A stretch of DNA of 64,000 nucleotides from Eucommia ulmoides (lineage: Eukaryota; Streptophyta; Magnoliopsida; Garryales; Eucommiaceae). The stretch spans positions 5,713,726-5,777,725 of the forward strand of contig CM028327.1 of the NCBI GenBank assembly GCA_016647705.1. The letters are read 5' to 3'. The notes under the pieces are model-generated. The model saw only the letters and a program-made list of their open reading frames with translations, made no database searches and was not told where the DNA came from. The position numbers and the translations under genes are program-made. Positions 1-10,725 of this stretch are shown one piece after another (the first letter of the stretch is position 1; the number at the start of each line of letters is the position of its first letter).

Positions 1-879
1 TTGTGATTTGATAATGACGTTATTGATTTGACGATACTATAGTATTTATCTGCTTCGGCAGAGTGATTATATTGATTTGACGATGTTATTGATTTGACGA
101 TGCCATAGTATTTATCTGCTTCGGCGGAGTGATATTTATCTGCTTCGACTGAGTGATGTTAGACGTTTATACTGCGCAGTAATTATCCGCTTCAGTGGAA
201 TGATGGGTGTTTGTAGGAAGGCATATCCTACGGATGGTACGGTACAGTTGTAAACTCTCGATTGTGAGGTTAAAACGATCACTAAGGCTGACTAGTGTGC
301 GTGCTTAAAAAGTGTGTTTGAGATGTGTGCTTGAGATGTGGTGTTTTACGTATATTGGCTGATTTGATATTTATTATCATGGTGATTAGTATGATTTTTA
401 TATTAGTGAGATTTGAATGGAATTTAATTATATCGCTTTATTTTTCCTGCTTTTATATTGGGGATTTTACGAGCTATGTGATATTTATCAACTTACATTG
501 ATCTATTTAGATGTTGTAGAATGAGTTTTTATTGTTAATGATGATTTTACTAAGAAGGCAGTACACTCGCAGGTGAAGTAGTTAAGAGTCGGTCCTCTAC
601 TGGAGCTAGGTAGAGTCCTACGATAGAGTTGTGTAGAGGGTTGCGATGAGCTTTCTGAGGCGAATCTATGAGAGGTTCATAGTATTATATTTTGCTGTGA
701 GTATATTTGGGGAACATGTGTATTCCCATAACAGAAATATGTATAGCTTCATATAGATTATGGTTTATTTATATATATGCATATTGTCGTGTAATAGATG
801 GTTGGTTGGTTGTTTTTGGTGATGTCATGATGTCGTCACGCCAGCCCAGGATGTCGGGATTTCGGGACAGGTCGTGACA
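1..879 (+). repeat. 3' part of a long LTR (family LTR-A), cut by the window edge
   Basis: This stretch matches, in the opposite orientation, the inner part and 3' end of the solo LTR at 9925-12634. Shared landmarks are the tetraloop hairpin array, a block around 215-245 (gcatatcctacggatggtac), a block around 550-600 with the repeated 'cagtacactc', and the terminal ...TCGTGACA. The orientation is deduced from the TATA box in the full copies. The end at 879 is not followed by a primer binding site, so this is a 3' LTR or a solo LTR rather than a 5' LTR. No coding sequence is seen in it. Confidence 0.75.
50..198 (+). repeat. UUCG-type hairpin units inside LTR-A (left copy)
   Basis: Four 12-nt units at 50-61, 116-127, 140-151 and 187-198 read CTGC-TTCG-GCAG, CTGC-TTCG-GCGG, CTGC-TTCG-ACTG and CCGC-TTCA-GTGG. 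Three of the four keep a 4-bp stem, two with a G-U pair in the plus sense; the third has decayed. A perfect palindrome ACTGCGCAGT lies at 171-180. The units are further apart than in the solo LTR because short 'attgatttgacga' repeats sit between them. Confidence 0.7.
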
Positions 880-1379
880 TGTTGAGTTCAATGAGTCAGG
901 CAACAATATGTTTTCTTTCTTGTTTTTTTAGTTATTAAGAAAAACAAAAAGTTCTGCGGGGATCATTTGTTCCAATTTTTTTATGTTATTTTTTATATAA
1001 TGGTTTGCTTATTTATAAATTTATTTCATGTTTGGGATTGAGTAAAACAACTTGAAAATTTTCTTGCACAGGCCCGTGGACATGTCGCACACACAGTCAT
1101 ATAACTCCTCAATGGTCGATGTGCTATTAATACCAAAAATGTGCATGGTCACCATGTGTTTAGACACAAGTATGACGTTCATCCAATTTTCATTTCCTGT
1201 TCAAAATAAAAAGATAAACGCATTTGATTATCAGTAAAACATATATAAAAAAAAAAATGTGAATTTTTTACCAATTATTATTGTACATTAACATACATAT
1301 CAATTTGCATCATGTATCCCCCCAATCCCCCATGTTGCTGGTGAGTTTCCTGTTATACTATATTATTTAGAAATATTTT
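880..1379. other. AT-rich spacer
   Basis: No credible gene or element end is recognised. Short open frames here show no domain and have AT-rich composition like the surroundings. Confidence 0.6.
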
Positions 1380-2095
1380 TGTACAACAATATTCAAAACC
1401 ATAAAGAATGCAACAGACTTAACCATTGCTTTACAACAATATTCATATTCCTAAAAAATACGACGACATTTAACTAATAATTGACCTCTCTAATTTTAGC
1501 AATATTAAAACAAGGAATTATTAAAAATGTTGCTGCGTAACAATATTCAAACCCCAGCAAATTTATAGAAAAAATTGTTGTATAGCAATATTCAAACCCA
1601 AGACACACAGCAAGTTTAAAAAAAAATTGTTGGACAACAATATTCAATCTATAAATAGGAAATGCTTATTGACTTCATACATATTCTGTACACACACACA
1701 CATGATTTAGAAAAAATTTGCTATACAGTATTATTCAAACTCAAGACACACAGTAAGTTTCAAAAAATTGCTATACAGCAATATTCAAATCCAGGACACA
1801 CGGTAAGTTTAAAAATATTATTGTACAACAATATTTAACCCATAACTAGTAAATGCTCATTGACTTCATTCATATTCTGTACACACATATACATGATTTA
1901 TAAAAAAATGTTATACAACAATATTCAAACCCAAGACACACAACAATATTCAAACCCAAGACACACGGTAAGTTTAGAAAAATTGTTGTACAACAATATT
2001 CAACCCATAACTAGTAAATGCTCATTGATTCATTCATATTTTGTAGACACACATGATTTATAAAATATTGTTGTATAGCATTATTCAAACTGTAC
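1380..2095. repeat. Degenerate tandem array built on an ACAACAATATTCAAAC motif
   Basis: About twelve copies of a motif close to ACAACAATATTCAAACC occur at roughly 1381, 1432, 1535, 1579, 1630, 1722, 1773, 1822, 1911, 1940, 1990 and 2074. They often form the palindrome ATTGTTGTACAACAAT and are followed by an 'aagacacac(a/g)gtaagttta' segment. A higher-order unit containing 'attgacttcat...ctgtacacac' appears three times (about 1668, 1859, 2023). It is an AT-rich minisatellite with nested periodicity and no coding function visible. Confidence 0.8.
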
Positions 2096-2243
2096 ATGAA
2101 ATGAAAATTAGATGCTAAGAAAATTGGACTTGCATAAAATCCGAAAGAAGAGTAACATTCATACCGTTTGATCACCCCTAGGTCGTCACCTCTGCTCACC
2201 CCTTAGATTGTCGCCGTTGATATTCGCCACCGACTGCTTCAAT

Positions 2244-2705
2244 CGGAGCTGTGTGTTCGATTGTCGTCGGGGCTGTGGTTTGAATGTTGCCAAAACTGTG
2301 GTCCAATCGTCACCGGATTTGTGGTTCGAACGTCGCCGGAGCTGTGGTCAAACAGATTCATTAAAGAATGGAAGGAATGTAAAACAGAGAGAAAAACCAA
2401 ATCTTTATTCGGCCAATTAGTTTGTATACTTGATTTCCAAAGCAAAAATAGCCTAAGAAAAATGTCATGATGAATAAAGTTTTAACATTTAAAAGAACCC
2501 ATTAATACAGCCCAATTCCACTTGAGCACCAATTTTCTTGTGATAGAACACTAGAACAAATTGGATAGAGCATTGCGGCAATGAAGCAAACAGATGGTGC
2601 GCATTATACCTCAATAACAATGTTGTCCCCGGAGCTGTGTTAGAACGTCGTCGGAGCAGTGCTCCAATCGTCGTCGGAATTGCAGTTTGCTCGTCGTCGG
2701 ATTGT
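2244..2705. repeat. 24-bp minisatellite in two blocks
   Basis: Units resembling CGTCGCCGGAGCTGTGGTTC repeat about every 24 bp at 2244-2350, and again at about 2629-2705, with unrelated sequence between. The units are GC-richer than their surroundings and keep a multiple-of-three length, so short open frames run through them on both strands. No protein family is recognised. Confidence 0.7.
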
Positions 2706-3004
2706 AGGTGTTTAGGGTTACCACTTAGTTTCTTTGCAAAATTAGGGTAATGATGATGAGAATAGAAAGTTTAATTACCCAAATCTCTTCCATTTTCGTA
2801 GCTTGAATGAATAGATTTGGTGAAAAATTCCTTATTTAGCTTGATCATTGTTTCCAAAAATATCTAAAAGCTTCCATTTGCCAAATGGCATGTGAGGTGT
2901 ATGTTGAAGAATATTGGGTTTCTCAATATATTAATAATTGAATGAGGTTTCTATTGTGTGGACATGATTCCTTGGGGCCATACAAATATTTAATGTAAAA
3001 ATAG

Positions 3005-3545
3005 GGAGTTCTTTACCTAATAAATTGAAAAAAAAATTATTGACAACGGCGGTGTTTTAACTTATTTATCCAATGCAAGTATTTCGGGGATGTTAGTACC
3101 GGGAACTAAGATCCTGGGATTGCCAATTCCGGGATCCTTATTTTTTAATTTTTTTTTTTTTTGGATGGTCCCGAGGTTGGTAACCTTGGGACCTGCTGGT
3201 CAAATTACAGCTGCTTTTGTAGTTGGTCACGAACCAGCTGTTTTAAGCAGCTGTCCGGCCGTCTCAGTGATTGTAACACCTGGACGGTTTGGACCCCTAC
3301 CACCACCAAGTAAAGCCTTACAAATCCCAACCTTCCTCCATTTCATGCAACTCCTTTCTCTCTCAGCCTTCTCTATCTCCTTCTTCTTCTCCTTGCTCCT
3401 TCCTCATTTTTACAAGTTTTGATCATTCAAATTTTTTTTTTTTCAATTTAACGGAGATTGTTCATCATTTATTTGCTCGATTTTCTTCATCAATATTTGA
3501 CAAATTTCACAACTTCACAACACCTTCCTTCTACTACAAAAGGTA
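3005..3545 (+). repeat. Left terminal inverted repeat with leader-like sequence and splice donor
   Basis: Outer part is AT-rich. Then comes a block of imperfect GGATCCCGG/CCGGGATC words, then CT-rich leader-like sequence ending at an AG/GTAAAT donor near 3541-3546. The acceptor of that inferred 5' UTR intron would be TTTCAG just before the ATG at 4729. The mirror image of all these parts is found in the right repeat. Confidence 0.7.
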
Positions 3546-3928
3546 AATTTATTTTAATTTTTTTAATTTATTTGTTAATTAGATTAGTTTGTTTTTTACT
3601 TACTAAATTTACTTACTTGTTTAATTGTTAGTTTAATTTTTTTGTTTAATTTTCTTATTTGTTAGTTTCATTGATTACTTGTTTTTTACACATTATATAA
3701 TACACTATTTAATAAATTAGTTAGTTTAGTTGTTAATTTAATTTTTTTTTAAACATGAAAAAAACATTAGAGGATAGTTTAATTTTAATTTGTTAGTTGT
3801 CTAATTTGTCAGTTAATTTGTTTGTTTTGTTAGTTAGTTTACTTGTTTAATTTGTTGGTTCGTTAGTTAAATTAATTTGTAAATTAGTTGGTTAGTTTAA
3901 TTTATTAATTTAGTTGTTAAATTAAAAA

Positions 3929-4086
3929 TTACACTATGGCCCCTTTCACATGTGTAGAAAAATATAGATTAATATATTATTTAAAAACATTATTAGTTAG
4001 TTAGAAAATGCACTTTGATCCCTTAAAGTATAACAATTAGAAAAATATAAAATTTAATGTATTGTTTTAAAATAAATTGTTAGTTG

Positions 4087-4121
<35 letters not shown>

Positions 4122-4560
4122 GTTAAAATATTGAATTATTTAGTTTAATTTATGAATTTAGTTGTTTAATTATAAAAATTTAATTAAAAATTATGCACTT
4201 TGACCCCCTCAAAATTTGACAAATTAGAAAACTTAAAATTAAAATATATTGGTTTAAAATAAATTTTAAGTTAATTTGAGTTTATTTTTTGAATTTAGTT
4301 GTTTAATTAAACAAAATACATTTTGACCCCTCAAAATATGACAGTTAGAAAAATAAAAAATTTAATGTATTGTTTTAGAAAAATATAAAATTTAATGTAT
4401 TGTTTTAAAATAAATTGTTAGTTAGGTTTTTTTTTTAGTTAAAATTGTTAATTAGTTAGTTTAATTTATGAATTTAGTTGTTTAATTATCAATTTTTAAT
4501 TAAAAATTGTGCACTTTGACCCCTCAAAATTTTGCAAATTAGAAAAATATAAATTAAAAT
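3929..4560. repeat. Internal degenerate repeats of the PMD element
   Basis: A unit containing 'gcactttgacccctcaaaat', followed by 'ttagaaaaatataaa...ttttaaaataaattgt', occurs around 4008, 4195, 4320 and 4508, with a weaker copy at 3929. One further inverted trace lies inside the right arm near 7330-7360. A T-homopolymer of about 28 bases lies at 4087-4114. It occupies the inferred 5' UTR intron. Confidence 0.65.
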
Positions 4561-4728
4561 ATATTCGTTTAAAATAAATTGTAAGTTAACTTTTATGTAT
4601 TATAAATTCCATGCACTTATCGCACATATTTCTTCGTAATCAATGCTATATTTTGTTTATAAATGTCATTAAATTTTAATTTCATACTAACAAATTTACC
4701 ACAAGTGTTGACGGGCCAAATTTCAGCT

Positions 4729-6946
4729 ATGTCAATCCCTGGACCCGAAGATATTTCAGTTCTACATATGTAGGAGGAGCATAGGTCTGAAGTAGTTTGG
4801 GCAACACAGGTAAATATTTAGGCTATTGTATTGCATTAATTTTTTTATTTTAGTTTTTAAAAAATTTGATGTTATTTATTGTGTCTTATTTAATGTTTCA
4901 TAATATTCGTTCTCTTGACTGTCCTAGATCCGATGGAGGAGAATGGAGAGAAAACATCCCCCCTCAAGTTATACAATTGATAGAATCAGTCGGTCTCTAC
5001 GGCCCATTCAGGTTGTGGCCGAAGTGATTAGATAGGACCCTCATAACCGCATTGGTAGAGAGATGGCGTCCGGAGACACACACTTTTCATCTACCCATTA
5101 GGGAGATGACCATCACATTACAGGACGTTGCCGTCTTGTTGGGGGTACCCGTGCATGGGAAGTTGGTTATCGCCAATGAGCCAGCGCGAAAGGGACCCGA
5201 TTGGCAAGCAATTTGCCTCCAGCTCCTTGGAGTGGTACCGCCAGAGCCACAGATTAGAAATGGGTGTGAAGCTCAAGTGGTTACGGAACACCTTTGTCGA
5301 AGTTCCTGAGGATGCCGACGAGGAAGTCATGCATTGCTACGCACGTGCGTATTGCTTGATTATACTTGGCCAGATGTTGCTGCCTGATAAATCCCAGAAC
5401 AGCGTTAGGCTAATCTACCTCTCATTGCTTGGTGACTTGACACCTACCATCAAGTATAATTGGGGCAGTGCGACGCTAGCAGTCCTCTACCGCGAGCTAT
5501 GTAAGGCGTTGAAGGCGAACACGAAAGACATAGCCGGTTGTCTATTTTTGTTGGAGTATTGGGCCTGGGAACGGTTGCCGAGGTTTCGACCTGGAGTTAT
5601 CCCTGAACCCCAATATAGCATGGCAATCAGAGAGCTGGACTTCGGTAATGGCGTGACGTTCCCAACTGCTCCGAGGAGTGCTTGGTAACTAATTCGTATT
5701 TTATTTTTAATTTCATTTACCATGTAATGGATATTTATTTATGAATATTAAACTTATGATTTATATGTTTGTTGTACAGGTGGACCCTTGAGTTCAATTT
5801 AGAAAACTTGCCGATGCATGTTTTAGCAGTGTATCGCGATCAGTTAGATCGCTTGCAGAATGACGAGGCTAGTTATTTATTTATATCAAAATTTAAATAA
5901 ATTTATTTAAATAAATTTATATTTTGTTTTGACATGTTATTTGGATGCTCTATATCTTGACGACTTTGCCTTCATATACTACAGATGGAGAAGATATATG
6001 GATGGCATCGTTGCCTCTCATTTGTTTCGAGGTCGTCGAGTACACGTATCCCCTGCACGTGCTACGACAGTTTGGTTATCACCAAGGGATTTCTCAGCGG
6101 GTAATTATGGATTGGGACTTGCACAAAATGACTCAGCGAGGATACTTTGGTGTGAACTGGACTGAGAAGCACCACTCACATATAGTTGCGTGGAATAGAC
6201 GACGAGCACCAGATGTGCGCAGATTTCAGCAAGGGATAAGGGTTGACCAAGGATACATGGACTGGTATTGGAGAATCACACGAAGGATCTTGGTCAACCC
6301 GGAGTACCGACCTCAGTTTGGGTATCTAGCAACGGGAGGACGAGCTGTGTTAGAAGTAACGCAACTGATGCGCATGAGTCATCTTTCTCTACGGACACGT
6401 ACTATGGACTCATACGAAGAGTTAGCTCATGCCGTGTACGATGCCACCTCTGGGGCGATGTACCGACGGGTACCGCACTATGTGCCAGCTGACATTCCTC
6501 CATCTCCTCAGGCTGCTCATCAGTCTCCTCCTCAGCCATGGACTTCTGATGCCTACCATCTAGATAGTGTGGGTGATGTCGGACCATCCATATCGTACAG
6601 CATGGATGCTTATGACGGACCATCTAGCACGTACGGATTGGGTAACAGTGATGGGCCTTCCGATGTGTACCAGATGCATGACCCTTATTCGCATGAGCCA
6701 TCGCAGCTAGGTACATAGCCATCACCGTCATTCTTCACTCCTGCAATGGACGAAATTGTCTCAACTTCAGGCATGATTCCTCCAATGGCATTTGTCCAAC
6801 CGACAAAATTGAAAAGACAAGTGTCACCGGTGCCATGGTTGGAGGACGATGGACAAGTTACACAGCTTCATGACGAGGTTGAGGAACCTCCGATTGCTCA
6901 ACGCCGAGGGCGGAGGAACGTCCGACGTAGGCCTTGTGGTACATAG
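4729..6946 (+). pseudogene. Plant mobile domain (MAIN/MAIL-like, PMD) gene, inactivated
   Basis: Translation in pieces gives a classic PMD protein. The first exon (4729-4809) encodes PGPEDISVLHM. The second (from about 4928) encodes LITALVERWRPETHTFHLP, the MTITLQDVAVLLGVPVHG core, then EDADEE...YARAYCLIILG and WAWERLPRFRPG. An intron (5686 to about 5779) is followed by a short exon. A last exon from about 5983 encodes the PLICFEVVE...VLRQFG region and ends in the basic RRGRRNVRRRPCGT tail typical of the family. PMD proteins of the MAIN group are nuclear and linked to silencing and root development; transposon-borne copies have unknown roles. Breaks: in-frame TAG at 4771, TGA at 5025, a one-base frameshift between about 5250 and 5262, and TAG at 6716 separating the tail. 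The junction of exons 1 and 2 also does not keep phase as I placed it. Confidence 0.85.
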
Positions 6947-7494
6947 TTAGTTAAATAGTAGATAGTTTAAGTATAGGATTGTAAATACAATTTTTTGTAA
7001 ATAATTTTTTTTTTTGGGGGGAGGACGTTTGTAGAGGTTAAAAAGTTGTTAATCTATCGTACATATTTATTCATCTTGAATTTGAAAGAAAAATTTTCGA
7101 AGGTAGACATGATATAGACAAGGTATAACGAACACAATACATAACAAAGACAATACATAAGAAATACAGTACATAACATCACGAAAAATAGTTGCCAAAA
7201 AAACACTAAAGTAACAAAATAACTAAGAAATTAAACAAGTAATCTAATAAATTAAATTATATAACTACTTAACAAATTAAATAAGTAAAATAAATAACAA
7301 ACAGATTAACTAAATAATAATTTATTCAAATTTTGAGATGTTAAAGTGCATAATTTTTAATTAAATAACTAAATTAACAAATTAAACTAGCAAAATAACT
7401 TAAAAAATAAATTAACAAATTAATTATAAATTAAGTAAACTAATTGATTAAATAAGTAAAAAATATAATAATCAAATTAACAACTATATTAAAA

Positions 7495-7927
7495 TTACCT
7501 GAAGATCTAAGAAATGAGGGAGTTGCAAGGAGGGGTTGTTTGGAGAAGGCTGAGAGAGGAAGGAGTTGCATGCATGAAATAAGAAGGTGAGGGGTTGGGA
7601 TGGGGTCCCGGTGATACCATCACCGGGATGGAGCTGCAGCTACAAGGTGCAGCTGCTGTTTTAAGCTGCTGCTTAAAGCAGCAGCTGCACGTCTGCTTCA
7701 AGCAGCTACTCGCTCCAAGCAGCTGCTAAGCAGGGTCCTGGGATTGGTAATCCCGAGGCCAGCCAAACTTTAAAAAAAAATAAAAATAGGATCCCGGAAT
7801 TGGCAATCCCGGGATCTTAGTTCCCGGTACTGACATTCCCGAAATACTTGCTTTGGGTAAATAAGTTAAAACACCACCGTTGTCAGTATTTTTTTATTTT
7901 TTTTTCTATTTATTAGGTAAAGAACTC
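7495..7927 (-). repeat. Right terminal inverted repeat of the PMD element
   Basis: Reading the minus strand repeats the left arm: terminal GAGTTCTTTACC, the 'accgttgtca' analogue, CCGGGATC words, a leader with TGCAACTCCTT and TCTCTCAGCCTTCTCC, and a CAG/GTAATT donor near 7497. It contains extra GCAGCTGC words (about 7620-7735) that are fewer on the left. Similarity continues weakly inward to about 7200 in AT-rich sequence. Confidence 0.7.
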
Positions 7928-7936
7928 TAAAAATAA

Positions 7937-9087
7937 GTATTTATTTAAAAATTCCTAAAAATAAAATAAAAAAGAGTTGAGCTCATTAAGTGAAAAAAAT
8001 TAGTAAAACCCAATTAAATAAAAATTTTAAGCCTACAAAGTTAAAATTTTAAGTAGCACTTAATTAATTAAGTAATATTAATTAAAATTAGCAAACAAAC
8101 CTAATTAAATAAGTACTTAATTTGTTCAATTTTCAGCACCTATTTTGGTTATCAAAATTTACCTTAGTCTAGTTGGTAAGGAGAGATGTCTTTTTTCTAT
8201 TCAACAAAGGTTTCACTTTCTTAAGGAGCATTCTAGGAACTAAATTTAGAATTTAATCTTGAATGCACCAGGTCGATGTGAGAGAATGCGCCCATAAGAT
8301 TTCTCAGTGAAGTGATTAGGCGAGTTGCACATAAGCTGGTTCGGACATACTTTATTGTGTATATATATATATGAATACACACACACACACACATATAGGA
8401 GCAAAATCTTTAATTTTATTTGCAATATTCTAAAAACTATTTTTTTTTGTTATCAAAATAATTTTTTCTAGATATAATTTAGGGATAGTGGGTGGAAGAT
8501 CCTAAAAATTATACCAAATTAATAAAAACTCTCAAACCAAATAAGTACTTTAGTTTTGGTCCCATGAATAATAGTTCATGCAAATTAATATTTCAATTAG
8601 GGTTGTGTTGTCAAATGTTGTCCCACTTCCGTTGGCCACCAGACTCTGGCAACTGGATTCTAGCCATCGTTGGTTGTTGAACCTCCATTTGTTAAATTAT
8701 TTTTAGTGACATTCAACCAATCGGTTGCCAGTCACTGGAAAAACACATGAATGAAAATAAAAAAATACACTAAAAATGTAACTAAAACACTAAAAAAGTA
8801 CCTAAAAAATGCACTTAAAAATATAACTAAAAATATACTAAAAAATAATATGTAACTTAAAAATACACACACACACACGACAAAATAAAAAATAAAAAAT
8901 AGTTACATATAACTAAACAATACTTTAAAAATAGTTACATAAAAAAAAATCTAAGAGCGATGGCTAGACTTCGACGATCAGAAGCCTGAGGTCTGATGGT
9001 GGGGCAACAATGGGCAACAACGGAGGGTGATGCTGGTAATGCAAATCTTAATTGAAAGTATTTGATTAGAGATATAAAGGAGCATGG
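7937..9087. other. AT-rich intergenic sequence with an (AC)n microsatellite
   Basis: A short (TA)n/(CA)n microsatellite lies at about 8359-8393 and another (AC) run at 8868-8878. The remainder shows no gene. A GC-richer patch at about 8960-9030 has no readable product. Confidence 0.5.
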
Positions 9088-9439
9088 ATCATGAAACTAA
9101 AACAACAACAACAACAATTAAGCCTTTATCTTACTTATATAGGGTCGACTGTATGAATCCGTTTATGCCATAATGATCGATCAAGGGTCATCATCTCCGT
9201 TAGGTTTAATGCCATCAAATCAATTATAATAGCTTTGTCTCAAATCTTCTTCGGTCTACCTCTCCCTCTAGTAGTCCCCCTCAATTGGACTAAATCACAT
9301 TTTTTCACTAGTGTTTCTATGGATTTTTTATGCACATGCCCAAACCATCGTAAACGATTTTCTCTAATCTTCTATTCGATGGGTGCTCTTCTTAAATTCT
9401 CTCTAATAGTTTCATTCTTAATTTTATCCATTCTTGTTT

Positions 9440-9924
9440 TTCCACTCATCCACCACAGTATCCTCATTTTTGTCACCTCAATTTTCTAGGCATACTTCGT
9501 TTTTACCGTCCAACATTCTGAACCAATTAAAAGCGTCAGTCTTACAACAGTTTTCTGGAATTTTTCTTTTTGAGTTTCAACAGTATCATACGATTACAAA
9601 TCACCGCAACTGCACTTCTCCACTTTAACTAATCTGCTTTGACTCTATGCGTAATATCCTCCTCGATTTCGCTATTCATTTGAATAATTGAATCTAAATA
9701 TTTAAAATGATCAACCTTTAAAACCTCTTAATCTCCAATTTTGATTGCACCAACATCTTCCTGGGCATTACTAAAAATGCAGCATTATTCCGTCTTTCTT
9801 CTACTAACCTTCAAACCTTTAGACTCTAAGGCTTATTTCTATCTTTCTAAGTTAGTATTAAGACCTATTCTACTTTCGTCAACTATTATTATGTCATTCA
9901 TAAACAACATACTTTAAGGTACCC
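9440..9924 (-). pseudogene. LINE ORF2 reverse transcriptase, C-terminal part
   Basis: Minus-strand translation with stops ignored gives SMLFMNDIIIVDESRIGLNT followed by ALESKGLKVSRRKTE, clearly the palm region of a plant L1 ORF2. The active-site motif reads FMND where FADD is expected, so the first catalytic aspartate is asparagine. Several in-frame stops (for example just before SMLF and after LNTNLER) confirm decay. It continues the frame broken by the LTR insertion. Confidence 0.8.
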
Positions 9925-10596
9925 TGTCACACCCCATCCCGGACACCCGTCATGTGGGGCCGGTGTGACGTAGACATGATACTACCCAACTAACTAGCCA
10001 ACCTCAATATGTCCATAACAAAATCGTAAATCTATATAACACATATAACAGTCCCATCTGATAGGGATATACCGTCCCGAAATATAAATACAATCAAACA
10101 AATCCCCTGAACCTCACTTAGATTTCATTTCTGATATTTCATCTCCAAAATTTGTCTCGAATGACTCCTTTGCGGACCCGCATAACCCTATCTAGCGCCA
10201 GTAGGGGACCGACAGACTCCTAGCTATTTTACCTGTGAGTGTACTGTCTTCTTAGTAAAAATATTTTTAATAATAGACCTGATTCTACAATATCTAAATG
10301 GATCAAGCGTGAATATAAAACAACATGTAACTAGTAAAATTTTCCATAATATAAGCAGTGGAAATAAAGTGATAAATATAAGTTTTATTCCAACCCATCT
10401 AGTAAAATAATACCAATCATCATAATAAATAATAAAACACCCAATATAAGTAAAACATCACATCTCAAACACACATCTCAACCCACCACTCCACCACAAC
10501 ACACACTGACTAGCCATAGTTTTAACCTCACGATCGGGAGTTTACAACGGTACCGTACCATCCGTAGGATATGCCTTCTTACGAACACCCATTACT

Positions 10597-10725
10597 CCGC
10601 CGAAGCGGATAATCACTTCGCAGTATAAACGTTTAACATCACTCTGCCGAAGCAGATAAACATCACTCCGCCGGAGCAGATAATATTACTCCGCCGAAGC
10701 GGATAACCTCACTCTACAGAAGCAG
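10597..10725 (-). repeat. Tandem UUCG-tetraloop hairpin array in LTR-A
   Basis: Five 12-nt units at 10597-10608, 10644-10655, 10668-10679, 10691-10702 and 10714-10725; the last four are spaced 23-24 bp. In the minus (transcript) sense they read CCGC-TTCG-GCGG, CTGC-TTCG-GCAG, CTGC-TCCG-GCGG, CCGC-TTCG-GCGG and CTGC-TTCT-GTAG. All five can form a 4-bp stem, with G-U pairs only in this sense. The short arms pair further in places through flanking ATTA/TAAT. Confidence 0.75.

Larger units (their letters stand above)
3005..7927 (+). mobile_element. Mutator-like element with long TIRs carrying a plant-mobile-domain gene
   Basis: The two ends are inverted copies. The left end starts near GGAGTTCTTTACCTAATAAA and the right end closes with its complement. 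The inverted similarity runs inward through the CCGGGATC-rich blocks and the CT-rich leader for over 400 bp. The flanks are taaaaatag (2996-3004) and taaaaataa (7928-7936), an 8-of-9 match fitting the 9-bp duplication typical of Mutator-like elements; the exact outer base is uncertain by one. No MURA-type transposase is visible, so the element appears non-autonomous. Its cargo is the PMD gene at 4729-6946. PMD genes are known passengers of plant transposons. Confidence 0.8.
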
